DNA of 64,000 nt from Sediminihabitans luteus. GTDB lineage: Bacteria > Actinomycetota > Actinomycetes > Actinomycetales > Cellulomonadaceae. The DNA lies in NCBI RefSeq assembly GCF_002797595.1, contig NZ_PGFE01000001.1, positions 186,001 to 250,000 on the forward strand, written 5' to 3'. Positions 1-8,413 of this stretch are shown piece by piece. Below the pieces are notes generated by a model that saw only the letters and a list, made by a program, of their open reading frames with translations, was not told where the DNA came from and did not search any database. A program made the position numbers and the translations under genes. Numbering within the stretch: the stretch's first letter is position 1; every line of letters starts with the position of its first letter.

Positions 1-973
1 GCAGGGGCGCGTCCGGGTCGCCGTCCTGCGCGGTGATCATGCGGCGCCACACGTCCATCGCGCGCCCGTCCGCGAGGGCGGCGCGGACGTCGTCCTCGCT
101 CGTGGGGCGGTCCGCGCCCGCGAGCATCTCGACCGCGAGGGCGACCGTGAGGTCGACGACGTCCGCCGGCCCGCCGCCCGCGAGCACCTCGACCGACTCG
201 CGGACCTCGAGCGCGTTGCCCGCGGTCAGGCCGAGCGGCGTCGACATGTCGGTCAGGAGCGCGACGGTGCGCACGCCCGCGTCGGTGCCGAGGTCGACCA
301 TGGTGCGCGCGAGCTCGCGCGCCGCCCCGAGGTCCTTCATGAACGCGCCCGAGCCGACCTTGACGTCGAGGACGAGGGCGCTCGTGCCCTCCGCGATCTT
401 CTTGCTCATGATCGAGCTCGCGATCAGGGGGATCGCCTCGACCGTGCCGGTCACGTCGCGCAGCGCGTAGAGCTTGCGGTCGGCGGGCGCGAGACCGCTG
501 CCCGCCTGGCAGATCACCGCGCCGACGTCCTCGAGCTGGCGCAGCATCTCGTCGTTGCTGAGCGCGGCGCGCCAGCCGGGGACGGACTCGAGCTTGTCGA
601 GCGTGCCGCCCGTGTGCCCCAGGCCCCGGCCGCTGAGCTGAGGGACTGCGACGCCGAACACCGCGACGAGCGGGGCCAGCGGCAGCGTGATCTTGTCGCC
701 GACGCCGCCCGTGGAGTGCTTGTCGGCGGTCGGGCGGGACAGCCCCGCGAAGTCCATGCGCTCGCCCGAGGCGATCATGGCTGCGGTCCAGCGCGAGATC
801 TCGGTGCGGTCCATGCCGTTGAGCAGGATCGCCATCGCGAGCGCCGACATCTGCTCCTCGGCGACCACGCCGCGGGTGTAGGCGTCGACCACCCAGTCGA
901 TCTGCGCGGCGTCGAGGGTGCCGCCGTCGCGCTTGGTCCGGATCACGTCGACCGCGTCGTGGGTCTCACTCAT
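1..973 (-). CDS. deoA: Thymidine phosphorylase, partial (3' end outside window)
   Basis: This enzyme splits thymidine or deoxyuridine with phosphate to give the free base and 2-deoxyribose-1-phosphate, in pyrimidine salvage in the cytoplasm. The visible 324 residues begin MSETHDAVDVIRTKRDGG and carry the family phosphate-binding signature KHSTGGVGDK near residue 85, followed by GRGLGHTGGTLDKLE. The ATG at 973 has a Shine-Dalgarno AGGAGCG just upstream. The reading frame is still open at base 1, so roughly the last quarter is missing. It is the last visible gene of the nucleoside operon, about 144 bp after cdd, which supplies deoxyuridine as a substrate. Pyrimidine-nucleoside phosphorylase of the same family is the only real alternative. 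Confidence 0.93.
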   Translation of the reverse strand, partial: MSETHDAVDVIRTKRDGGTLDAAQIDWVVDAYTRGVVAEEQMSALAMAILLNGMDRTEISRWTAAMIASGERMDFAGLSRPTADKHSTGGVGDKITLPLAPLVAVFGVAVPQLSGRGLGHTGGTLDKLESVPGWRAALSNDEMLRQLEDVGAVICQAGSGLAPADRKLYALRDVTGTVEAIPLIASSIMSKKIAEGTSALVLDVKVGSGAFMKDLGAARELARTMVDLGTDAGVRTVALLTDMSTPLGLTAGNALEVRESVEVLAGGGPADVVDLTVALAVEMLAGADRPTSEDDVRAALADGRAMDVWRRMITAQDGDPDAPL

Positions 974-1117
974 GCGTTCGCTCCTGCTCTGCTCGGCTCG
1001 CCGACCCGGTCGGGCCGGCCGGTGCGGGGCGCCGCGTCGGCGTCCCGGTGCTCTCGGTGTCCTGTCGTGCTCTCGCTCCCGTGACGCCGCGGACCTCGGG
1101 CGGGCGCCCGCATCACC

Positions 1118-1531
1118 TCACCGGGCGAGGTCCTCGGGCCCGAACGCGTCGGGCAGCACCTGCGCCATGGTCCGCAGGCCCTGCACGGTCTCGAGCACGA
1201 GGTCGCGCCCGCCGTGCTCGTGCAGGAGCTGGCGGCAGCGCCCGCAGGGCATGAGCACGGTGCCGTGCCGGTCGACGCAGGTGAACGCGACGAGCCGCCC
1301 GCCGCCGCCGGTCACGAGCGCACTCACGAGCGAGCACTCCGCGCACAGCGTGACGCCGTAGGCCGCGTTCTCGACGTTGCAGCCGACCACGACGCGCCCG
1401 TCGTCGACGAGCGCGGCCGCCCCGACGGGGAACCCCGAGTAGGGCGCGTAGGCGAGGGTCATGGCCTCGGTCGCCGCGGCACGCAGCGCGTCCCAGTCGA
1501 CGTCCAGGTCGGGGGCGGGCACCCCGGTCAC
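1118..1531 (-). CDS. cdd: Cytidine deaminase
   Basis: A 137-residue zinc enzyme that converts cytidine and deoxycytidine to uridine and deoxyuridine. The visible signature is NVENAAYG for substrate binding, then CAEC with the catalytic glutamate, and PCGRCRQ with the remaining zinc cysteines; length fits the small homotetrameric class. The chosen GTG start at 1531 overlaps the TGA of the upstream permease (GTGA), so translation is probably coupled. It sits between the nucleoside transporter and thymidine phosphorylase, which explains its role: imported cytidine is deaminated, then cleaved. Confidence 0.93.
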   Translation of the reverse strand: MTGVPAPDLDVDWDALRAAATEAMTLAYAPYSGFPVGAAALVDDGRVVVGCNVENAAYGVTLCAECSLVSALVTGGGGRLVAFTCVDRHGTVLMPCGRCRQLLHEHGGRDLVLETVQGLRTMAQVLPDAFGPEDLAR

Positions 1532-2814
1532 CCCTTCACGTACGGCTCGCCGGCCGCGGCGGGACCGCGGACGCGCCCCACGAGCCCGGCGACCGCGAAG
1601 ATCGTCACGATGTACGGCAGCATCAGCATGAACTGGTTCGGGATCGGGGTCTGCAGGACTCCGAGCACCTGCTGGAGCTTGTCGGCGAAGCCGAAGAGGA
1701 GTGCCGCGGTCAGCGCGCCCACGGGCGACCAACGCCCGAGGATCATCGCCGCGAGCGCGATGTAGCCCTTGCCCGCGGTCATCTCCTCGCCGAACGCACC
1801 GACCGAGCCGATCGTGAAGAACGCGCCGCCGAGGCCTGCGACCGCGGAGCCGAGCAGGACGTTGCCCCACCGGGTGCGGTTGACGTCGATGCCCACCGTG
1901 TCGGCCGCCTGGGGATACTCGCCGACGGCGCGCACTCGCAGTCCCCACCGCGTCCGGAACAGCGCGACGGCGATCACGGCGACCGCGACGTAGAGCAGGT
2001 ACACGATGATCGTCTGACGGAAGAGCACAGGACCCAGGACCGGGATCTGCGACAGCCCCGGGATCGCGATCGTCTCCAGGCGCGGCGGCGAGTTGAGCTG
2101 GGCCGCGTTGTCCTTGAGGACCGACCCGAACAGGAAGCTCGTGAGGCCCACCGCGAAGACGTTGAGCACGACCCCCACGATGATCTGGTTGACGTGGTAC
2201 TTGACCGTGAACAGGGCGAGCATCGCGCCGATGACGAGCGCGAACGCGGGCGCCGCGACCAGGCCGGCGTAGGGGTTCCCCGTGACCGACCCGATCACGG
2301 CCGCACCGAAGGCACCCGTGAGCAGCTGCCCCTCGATCGCGATGTTGACGACGCCCGCGCGCTCGTTGAGCAGGCCGCCGAGCGCCCCGAAGGCGAGCGG
2401 GACGGCGAGGAGCAGCGATCCCTGGAGCAGGCTCACGAGCGAGGTCGACTTGTCGGTCACCGCCCAGGTGAGGAACGTGAGGACCCAGATCGCGCCGAAC
2501 GCCGCGAGCACCCACGTGGGGACCTTCCGCCCGCCGCGGACGCGGAGCGCGCCGTAGGCGGCCAGCGCGAGCGCGACGAGCGACAGCACGATCGCGGTCG
2601 CCTTGGACGGGAGCTCGACCGGGTCGAACCGCACGAAGTCGCTCGACGTCGAGATCCCGAACGTCGTCGTGCCGCCCGAGTCCGGCAGCAGACCGAACAG
2701 CACGAGCGACAGCACGCCGAACGCGAGCATCACCACGGGGCCACGCATTGACGCGCCGGCGCCGACCGTGACGTCCTGCCGCCCGGGTGCGTCCTTGGTC
2801 TCGATCACGCTCAT
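1528..2814 (-). CDS. Nucleoside ABC transporter permease, second subunit
   Basis: An integral membrane permease of the BPD_transp_2 type, 428 residues, which with the preceding permease forms the channel for nucleoside import (NupQ/PnrE-like). The N-terminus starts [10 protein letters not shown] and has a soluble stretch of about 30 residues before the first hydrophobic segment. The conserved family stretch NERAGVVNIAIEGQ lies near residue 155, as in RbsC/BmpD relatives. The ATG overlaps the stop of the upstream permease (ATGA). Extra hydrophobic segments at the N-terminus make it longer than the usual 300-330 residues. Confidence 0.9.
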   Translation of the reverse strand: MSVIETKDAPGRQDVTVGAGASMRGPVVMLAFGVLSLVLFGLLPDSGGTTTFGISTSSDFVRFDPVELPSKATAIVLSLVALALAAYGALRVRGGRKVPTWVLAAFGAIWVLTFLTWAVTDKSTSLVSLLQGSLLLAVPLAFGALGGLLNERAGVVNIAIEGQLLTGAFGAAVIGSVTGNPYAGLVAAPAFALVIGAMLALFTVKYHVNQIIVGVVLNVFAVGLTSFLFGSVLKDNAAQLNSPPRLETIAIPGLSQIPVLGPVLFRQTIIVYLLYVAVAVIAVALFRTRWGLRVRAVGEYPQAADTVGIDVNRTRWGNVLLGSAVAGLGGAFFTIGSVGAFGEEMTAGKGYIALAAMILGRWSPVGALTAALLFGFADKLQQVLGVLQTPIPNQFMLMLPYIVTIFAVAGLVGRVRGPAAAGEPYVKG

Positions 2815-4070
2815 GCTGCGACCTCCTTCGATGCGCCGGTGCGCGGGGCGGGCAGGTGGAAGATCGCCCGCACCAGCGGGGGTGCCGCGATGAACAGCAC
2901 CACGAGCGACTGGATCACGAGCACGATGTCGATGGGCGTCCCGGTCGAGACCTCCATGACGCGCCCGCCGACGTTCAGCCCGCCGTAGAGCAGGCCGGCA
3001 AGGAAGATCCCGAGCGGTCGCGAGCGGCCGAGCAGCGCCACGGTGATGGCGTCGAAGCCGAGCGAACCGGCGATCCCGTCCGTGAGGAACTTCTCGGTGC
3101 CGAGTACCTGGGTCGCCCCCGCGAGGCCCGCGAGCGCACCCGAGACGATCATGACGAGCACGAACGTCGCGGTCACGCTCATGCCCGCGGTGCGCGCGGC
3201 GTGGGCGTTCGACCCGACGGCCCGGAACCGGAACCCGATGGTCGAGCGCGACATGAGCCACCACACGAAGACGGCCGACAGGATCGCCAGCAGGAAGCCC
3301 GCGTTGAGCCGGAACCCGTCGCCGAGGAGCAGCGGGAGCTGCGCGGTGCTCTTGACGCTCGGGCTCTTGGGCTGGTTGCCGGTCGAGAAGGCGTCGGTCG
3401 TCAGCAGGAACTGCAGGAGGTACAGGGCGACGTAGTTGAGCATGATCGTGACGATCACCTCGTGCGCGCCGGTGCGTGCCTTGAGGAGGCCGGCGATCCC
3501 CGCCCACAGGCCACCGGCGATCACGCCGCCGAGCAGCGCGACGAGGAGGTGGATCCCGACCGGGAGGTTCCAGGTGAATCCCACGAACCCGGCGATCGTC
3601 GCACCCATGATCACCTGGCCCTGGGCACCGATGTTGAAGAGCCCCGCACGGAAGCCGACCGCGACGCCGAGCGCGGCGATGATCAGCGGGGTCGCGGCGG
3701 TCATCGTCTCGGTGAGCGGCTTGATCGCGCCCGAGACGGTGCTCGCCTCGTAGTTGAAGACGGCCCCGCGGAACAGTGCGGCGTACGCCTCGCTCACCGC
3801 GCTCCAGGCGGCCGTGAAGAAGTCCGCCGGACGAGCGAACAGGTACGACGCCGCGTCGGCGACGTCGTCGTCCACCGCGATGATCAGGAGGCCGCCGATG
3901 ACGAGCGCCAGGACGAAGGCGAGGAAGGTGACGCCGAACGTGCCGGTGCTCACCTCGCGCAGGACCTGGGCCGCGCGGTCGCCGTTCCCGGACTTGCTCC
4001 CTGCGGGCCGCTCCGGGCCGGGCGCTGGGTCCGTCGCCCCGGAGGGCGGTGCAGGCTTCGCGGCGCTCAC
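2811..4070 (-). CDS. Nucleoside ABC transporter permease, first subunit
   Basis: Membrane permease of the sugar/nucleoside (BPD_transp_2) family, 419 residues, partner of the following permease. A proline-rich cytoplasmic head of about 35 residues precedes the first membrane helix; the stretch [10 protein letters not shown] near residue 145 is the typical loop motif of BmpC/NupP-like permeases. The start is a GTG that overlaps the TGA of the ATPase gene (GTGA), so the ATPase and both permeases form one tightly coupled unit. Nucleoside specificity is inferred from the bmpA-type binding protein upstream and cdd/deoA downstream. Confidence 0.9.
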   Translation of the reverse strand: MSAAKPAPPSGATDPAPGPERPAGSKSGNGDRAAQVLREVSTGTFGVTFLAFVLALVIGGLLIIAVDDDVADAASYLFARPADFFTAAWSAVSEAYAALFRGAVFNYEASTVSGAIKPLTETMTAATPLIIAALGVAVGFRAGLFNIGAQGQVIMGATIAGFVGFTWNLPVGIHLLVALLGGVIAGGLWAGIAGLLKARTGAHEVIVTIMLNYVALYLLQFLLTTDAFSTGNQPKSPSVKSTAQLPLLLGDGFRLNAGFLLAILSAVFVWWLMSRSTIGFRFRAVGSNAHAARTAGMSVTATFVLVMIVSGALAGLAGATQVLGTEKFLTDGIAGSLGFDAITVALLGRSRPLGIFLAGLLYGGLNVGGRVMEVSTGTPIDIVLVIQSLVVLFIAAPPLVRAIFHLPAPRTGASKEVAA

Positions 4071-5683
4071 AGGGTGTCTCCCGTCTCGTCGGTGATCTCT
4101 GGTGCAGCGGCGTCGTCCGGGACCGGTCCGGCGTCGGACGCCGCAGGGTGCGCGCTCTCGTGGGCCGCGGCCTCACGGGTGGCTTCCGCGAGCGGGACGC
4201 CGGCCATCATGAGGCCGAGCACGGCGCGCGGGGTGTCCCCCGGCACGATCCCGACGATCCCGCCCTCGTACATGACGGCGATCCGGTCCGCGAGCTCGGA
4301 GACCTCGTCGAGCTCGGTCGAGACGATGATCACGGGTGTGCCACCGTCCCGTTCGGCGACGATCCTGCGGTGCAGGAACTCGATCGACCCGACGTCGACG
4401 CCGCGCGTCGGCTGGCTCGCGATGAAGAGCTTGAGGGGTCGCGACAGCTCGCGGGCCACCACGACCTTCTGCTGGTTACCGCCCGAGAGCCGGCCGACCT
4501 CCTGGTCGGGGCCCTGCGTGCGCACGTCGTACTCCTCGATGCGGGCGCGGGCGTTCTTGCGGATGGCGCGCAGGTCGAGGCTCACGCCGCGCGAGTACGG
4601 AGCGGTCCCGACGAGGTCGAGCACGAGGTTCTCGGCGACCGTGAAGTCGAGGACGAGCCCGTCGACCTTGCGGTCCTCCGGGACGAACCCGAGCCCCGCG
4701 CGCAGGATCTGGTCGGTGCGCAAGCCTCTCAGCTCGACGCCGTCGAGCACGATCGAGCCGGACTCAGACGCCCGGACCCCGAGGATGGCCTCGGTGAGCT
4801 CGGTCTGGCCGTTGCCCTGGACGCCGGCGACGGCGAGGATCTCGCCCTGGGCGACGGCGAAGGACACGTCGTCCACGACGGCCTGGCCCGCGGCGTCGCG
4901 CACCGTGAGGCCGTTCACGACGAACGTCTGATCGCCCGGCGTCGCGGGCGCCTTGTCGAGCCCGAGGGACACCGACCGGCCCACCATGAGCTCGGCGAGC
5001 TCGTTCTCGGACGCCGACGGGGCAGCGGTGCCGACGACCGCGCCGCGCCGGATGACCGTGATGGTGTCCGCGACCGCCTTGACCTCGCGCAGCTTGTGCG
5101 TGATGAAGACGATCGAGGTCCCCGCGACCTTGAGCTGGCGCATGATCTCGATGAGGTCGTCGGTCTCCTGCGGGGTGAGCACCGCGGTCGGCTCGTCGAG
5201 GATCAGGACCTTGGCCTCCCGGGCGAGGGCCTTGACGATCTCGACGCGCTGCTGGACCCCGACGGGGAGGTCCTCGACGACCGCGTCCGGGTCGAGCCCG
5301 AACCCGAACCTCGCCGAGAGCTCGGCGACGCGGCGCCGCGCCGTGGGCAGGTCCAGGAAACCGCCCTTGGTGTCCTCGTGCCCGAGCATCACGTTCTCGG
5401 CCACCGTGAAGACGGGGACGAGCATGAAGTGCTGATGGACCATCCCGATCCCTGCGGCGAGCGCGTCGCCGGGACCTCGGAAGGTCCGTTCGGCACCGTC
5501 GAGGAGGATCCTGCCCTCGTCGGCGGTGTAGAGGCCGAAGAGCACGTTCATGAGCGTGCTCTTGCCCGCACCGTTCTCCCCGAGCAGCGCGTGGACCTGA
5601 CCCGGTTCGATCGTCAGGTCGATGCGGTCGTTGGCCACGAGCGGCCCGAAGCGCTTCGTGATCCCCTGCAGTTCGAGCTTCAC
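4067..5683 (-). CDS. Nucleoside ABC transporter, double ATPase subunit
   Basis: A 538-residue cytoplasmic ATPase with two nucleotide-binding domains, as in RbsA/MglA and NupO. The first domain has the Walker [10 protein letters not shown] near residue 35 and a degenerate signature ([11 protein letters not shown]). The second has a degenerate Walker A ([10 protein letters not shown]) and an intact signature LSGGNQQKV. This asymmetry is normal for the family. The GTG at 5683 is chosen because GGAAGGAG lies seven bases upstream; an in-frame upstream start at 5713 would add ten residues but lacks that site. The C-terminal 35 residues are Ala/Asp/Pro rich. The gene follows the lipoprotein gene after a strong hairpin. 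Confidence 0.93.
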   Translation of the reverse strand: MKLELQGITKRFGPLVANDRIDLTIEPGQVHALLGENGAGKSTLMNVLFGLYTADEGRILLDGAERTFRGPGDALAAGIGMVHQHFMLVPVFTVAENVMLGHEDTKGGFLDLPTARRRVAELSARFGFGLDPDAVVEDLPVGVQQRVEIVKALAREAKVLILDEPTAVLTPQETDDLIEIMRQLKVAGTSIVFITHKLREVKAVADTITVIRRGAVVGTAAPSASENELAELMVGRSVSLGLDKAPATPGDQTFVVNGLTVRDAAGQAVVDDVSFAVAQGEILAVAGVQGNGQTELTEAILGVRASESGSIVLDGVELRGLRTDQILRAGLGFVPEDRKVDGLVLDFTVAENLVLDLVGTAPYSRGVSLDLRAIRKNARARIEEYDVRTQGPDQEVGRLSGGNQQKVVVARELSRPLKLFIASQPTRGVDVGSIEFLHRRIVAERDGGTPVIIVSTELDEVSELADRIAVMYEGGIVGIVPGDTPRAVLGLMMAGVPLAEATREAAAHESAHPAASDAGPVPDDAAAPEITDETGDTL

Positions 5684-5746
5684 CTGCGATCTCCTTCCGG
5701 GCCGCGACGTCACGACGCCGTGCTCCCGACACTAGTGCGGCATGAA

Positions 5747-5779
5747 CGAGCCGACCCGGCGAAGGGCCGGGTCGGCTCG
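5747..5779. terminator. Intergenic hairpin between the binding-protein and ATPase genes
   Basis: A perfect 14-bp inverted repeat (arms 5747-5760 and 5766-5779, loop GAAGG) lies 33 bp after the lipoprotein stop and before the ATPase start. No T-run follows, so it may act as a partial terminator or as a 3' mRNA stabiliser that keeps lipoprotein transcripts more abundant than the transporter transcripts. Confidence 0.7.
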
Positions 5780-5811
5780 CTGCCCGGCGTGCGCCGGGTC
5801 GAACTGCGGGA

Positions 5812-6903
5812 CTACTTCGGGGAGTTGTCCGACTCCACCGTGATCGTCCCGGAGATGATGTCCTGCTTGAGCTGCTCGACCTCGTCCTTCAGCTCCTGCG
5901 GGACGTCGCCGTCGAACTCGTGGTACGGGGCAAGGCCGACGCCGTCGTTCTCGAGCGTGCCGACGTAGGGCGTGTTGTCGAACTTGTCGTCGACGGCCCC
6001 GGTGATGACGTCCTCGACGCCCGGACCGATCTGCTTCATGACCGAGGTCAGGATGAGGTCGGCGGAGTCGGGGTTCGTCTCCGCGCCGTCCGAGTCGACC
6101 CAGATCACGGAGACGCCGTCGGCGTCCTTCGCCGCGGCAAGCGTGCCGAGGCCGACCGGACCCGCGACCGGGAGGATGATGTCGGCACCCTGGTCGATGA
6201 ACGTCGTCGTCAGCTGCTGTCCCTGCGACTGGTCCTCGAAGCCGCCGGCGAACGAACCGTTCTGCGCCTCCTTGTCCCAGCCGAGCGTCTTGACGTCGGT
6301 CCCCTTGACCTCGTTGTACTTCGCGACGCCGTCGACGAACCCGTCCATGAACACGGTGACCGACGGGATCTGCAGACCGCCGTAGGTGGCGACCGTCCCG
6401 GTCTTGGACATGCCGGCGGCGAGGTAGCCCGCGAGGTAGGAGGCCTGGGCGGTGTCGAAGCTGATCGGCTTGACGTTGTCGAGCTCGATGGTGTTGCCGT
6501 CCGCGTCCTGCGCCGTCGAGTCGACGATGCCGAACTCCACGTCGGGGTTGGCGGTGGCCGCGTCGCCGGTGGCGGTCGCGAGCAGGAACCCGACGGTGAC
6601 GACGAGGTTGCAGTCGGCCGAGATCAGGTTGTCGATGTTCGGCGCGAAGTCGGAGTTGGACTGCGACTCGGCGGTCGCCGTCTCGATGCCGAGGTTCTCC
6701 TCGGCCGACTTGAGTCCGTTGAACCCCGACTCGTTGAACGACTTGTCGTCGAACCCGCCGGCGTCCGAGACCATGCAGGCCTTGAAGTCGCTCGCGTCGG
6801 CGCCGCCGTCGCCCCCCGCCTCGTCCTCGGGCGCGGTTCCGCACGCGGACAGTGCGAGGGCTGCGATCCCAGCCAGCGCGGTGATCGTGGTCGCTCTCTT
6901 CAC
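5812..6903 (-). CDS. BMP-family nucleoside-binding lipoprotein
   Basis: Extracytoplasmic substrate-binding protein of the BmpA/PnrA/Med family, 363 residues. The signal peptide starts VKRATTITALAG and ends in the lipobox ALSAC with the lipidated cysteine at residue 21. Family residues DAGGFDDKSFNE follow at about residue 45. The GTG at 6903 is chosen because AGGAG lies eight bases upstream and because it gives a normal signal peptide; longer frames reach 7032 but add a signal-free arginine-rich head. It is first in the operon with the ATPase, permeases, cdd and deoA, so nucleosides are the likely ligand. Confidence 0.93.
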   Translation of the reverse strand: MKRATTITALAGIAALALSACGTAPEDEAGGDGGADASDFKACMVSDAGGFDDKSFNESGFNGLKSAEENLGIETATAESQSNSDFAPNIDNLISADCNLVVTVGFLLATATGDAATANPDVEFGIVDSTAQDADGNTIELDNVKPISFDTAQASYLAGYLAAGMSKTGTVATYGGLQIPSVTVFMDGFVDGVAKYNEVKGTDVKTLGWDKEAQNGSFAGGFEDQSQGQQLTTTFIDQGADIILPVAGPVGLGTLAAAKDADGVSVIWVDSDGAETNPDSADLILTSVMKQIGPGVEDVITGAVDDKFDNTPYVGTLENDGVGLAPYHEFDGDVPQELKDEVEQLKQDIISGTITVESDNSPK

Positions 6904-7012
6904 GTGAAGCTCCTGTCGTGTTCGTTCGCACGACCGCCGGAGTTGGAGACCGCGACCGCCCCGCGCGCCGTTGCACGGTCCGGTCACGGCGCCTGGCGGT
7001 CCGTTCGCTCGA

Positions 7013-7056
7013 ACCCTAACCAGAGCGCGCACCGCACGACGTTACCCACGGGTAAC
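7013..7056 (-). promoter_or_regulatory. Candidate promoter and operator of the nucleoside operon
   Basis: GTTACCCACGGGTAAC at 7041-7056 is a perfect palindrome with 7-bp arms. About 25 bases downstream on the minus strand lies a TAGGGT box (7013-7018) that fits an actinobacterial -10 element, so the palindrome sits around the -35 region, a normal place for a repressor or activator. A smaller palindrome, GTTCG-CT-CGAAC turned outward (7003-7014), overlaps the region. The regulator is unknown. Confidence 0.45.
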
Positions 7057-7140
7057 GCGGCGGTTTCGTTACGCAAGCGTCATCGGGCGTCTCGCGACCG
7101 CCCCCGTCGTGTCCACCCAGCGAGACGCGAGGGCCGTCCG

Positions 7141-7203
7141 TGCATTCAGCGGTTCGTGCACTCAGCCGTCGACGCACTCAGCCGTCGATGCACTCAGCCG
7201 AGC
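7141..7203. repeat. 16-bp tandem repeat carrying stop codons at the amidohydrolase 3' end
   Basis: About four copies of a 16-bp unit (consensus YGCACTCAGCCGTCGA) run from about 7141 to 7203. The last copy contains the TGA stop of the amidohydrolase (7194-7196). On the minus strand every copy has TGA, at 7194, 7178, 7162 and 7146, exactly 16 bases apart. Because 16 is not a multiple of three, the copies place stops in all three frames. Confidence 0.9.
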
Positions 7204-8390
7204 GCGATCCGCGCCAGGAGCGCCACGCCCACGTCGATCGCCTGCTCGTCGACCCGCAGGTCGCCCTGGTGGATGTCGTACGTGCGCCCGCCGGGCGTGC
7301 GCGTGCCGAGCCGCGCGAGGGCGCCGGGCACCTTCGTCAGGTACCAGGCGAAGTCCTCGCCGCCGAGCGACTGCTCGGTCAGCACGACCGAGTCCGGGCC
7401 GACGACGTCGCGCGCCGCCGCCTCGATGCGCGAGGTCGCCGCCTCGTCGTTCTCGACGGGCGGCACGCCGCGCGTGTGGTGCACCGACACCTCGACGTCG
7501 TACGGCGCGGCGACCTGCTCGACCGCGTCGTGCAGCACCTGCGCGGCGAGCTCCCACGCGCGCACGTCGAGGCAGCGCAGCGTGCCTCGGAGGGTGCCGG
7601 TCGACGGGATCGCGTTGGGCACGTTGCCCGCGTGCACCGCCCCCCAGGTCAGGTTCACGCCCGAGCGCGGGTCGGTGCGTCGTCCGAGGATCGCCGGGAC
7701 CTGCGTCACGACCTGCCCGAGCGCGTACACGAGGTCGCCCGTGAGGTGCGGGCGCGAGGTGTGCCCGCCGCGCGACGTCAGGGTCACCGAGACCTGGTCG
7801 CTCGCCGAGGTGATCGGGCCGATGCGCGTGCCCAGGAGCCCGACGTCGATCTTGGGCTCGCAGTGCAGCGCGTAGATCTCGCTCACGCCGTCGAGCGCGC
7901 CGGCGTCGATCACGTCGAGCGACCCGCCGGGCATGACCTCCTCGGCGGGCTGGAAGATCAGCCGGACGCCGCGCGAGAGCTCGCCCGCACGGTCGAGCTC
8001 GGCGAGCACGAGGCCCGCACCGAGCACGACCGTGGTGTGCACGTCGTGCCCGCACGCGTGCGCGACGCCCTCGACGGTCGAGGAGAACGGCAGGTCGCAC
8101 GCGTCGTCGAGCGGCAGCGCGTCGATGTCCGCGCGCAGCGCCACGCGCCCCGCTCCGCGGTCGTCGCCGACGTCGCACACGAGGCCCGTCCCGGGCAGCA
8201 GGCGCGGGCTCAGGCCGGCGAGGCGGAGCCGCTCGGCCAGGACGGCGGTCGTGCGCACCTCGGTGCGCGCGACCTCGGGGTGCGCGTGGATGTCGCGCCG
8301 CACCTCGACGAGCTCGTCGCGCAGCGTCGCGACGAGGGCGTCGACGCGGCGGGCGGTCTCGGACTGCGGGGCTGACGCGTAGGGGCTCAC
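7194..8390 (-). CDS. M20-family amidohydrolase (N-acyl amino acid / hippurate hydrolase type)
   Basis: A 398-residue cytoplasmic metal-dependent amidohydrolase of the M20D group, which releases amino acids from N-acyl or related amide conjugates. Visible metal and catalytic motifs are ALRADIDALPL near residue 85, HACGHDVHTT near residue 112 and FQPAEE near residue 145. The dimerisation domain follows and GGEDFAWY lies near the end. The start is a GTG at 8390, supported by a TACCCT box exactly seven bases upstream and no Shine-Dalgarno, which suggests a leaderless message. The exact substrate cannot be read from sequence; IAA-amino acid hydrolases belong to the same family. Confidence 0.88.
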   Translation of the reverse strand: MSPYASAPQSETARRVDALVATLRDELVEVRRDIHAHPEVARTEVRTTAVLAERLRLAGLSPRLLPGTGLVCDVGDDRGAGRVALRADIDALPLDDACDLPFSSTVEGVAHACGHDVHTTVVLGAGLVLAELDRAGELSRGVRLIFQPAEEVMPGGSLDVIDAGALDGVSEIYALHCEPKIDVGLLGTRIGPITSASDQVSVTLTSRGGHTSRPHLTGDLVYALGQVVTQVPAILGRRTDPRSGVNLTWGAVHAGNVPNAIPSTGTLRGTLRCLDVRAWELAAQVLHDAVEQVAAPYDVEVSVHHTRGVPPVENDEAATSRIEAAARDVVGPDSVVLTEQSLGGEDFAWYLTKVPGALARLGTRTPGGRTYDIHQGDLRVDEQAIDVGVALLARIALG

Positions 8391-8413
8391 ACGCCCGAGG
8401 GTAGTCCTCGAGG

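Noticed and set aside
2787-4931. Long plus-strand open frame over the nucleoside permease genes
   Set aside because: Its translation is Arg/Asp/Glu-rich with no domain and mirrors real genes on the other strand; open antisense frames are expected in high-GC DNA.
7003-7014. GTTCG-CT-CGAAC as a LexA box
   Set aside because: The half-sites face the wrong way and the spacing is two rather than four bases; no DNA-repair gene follows.
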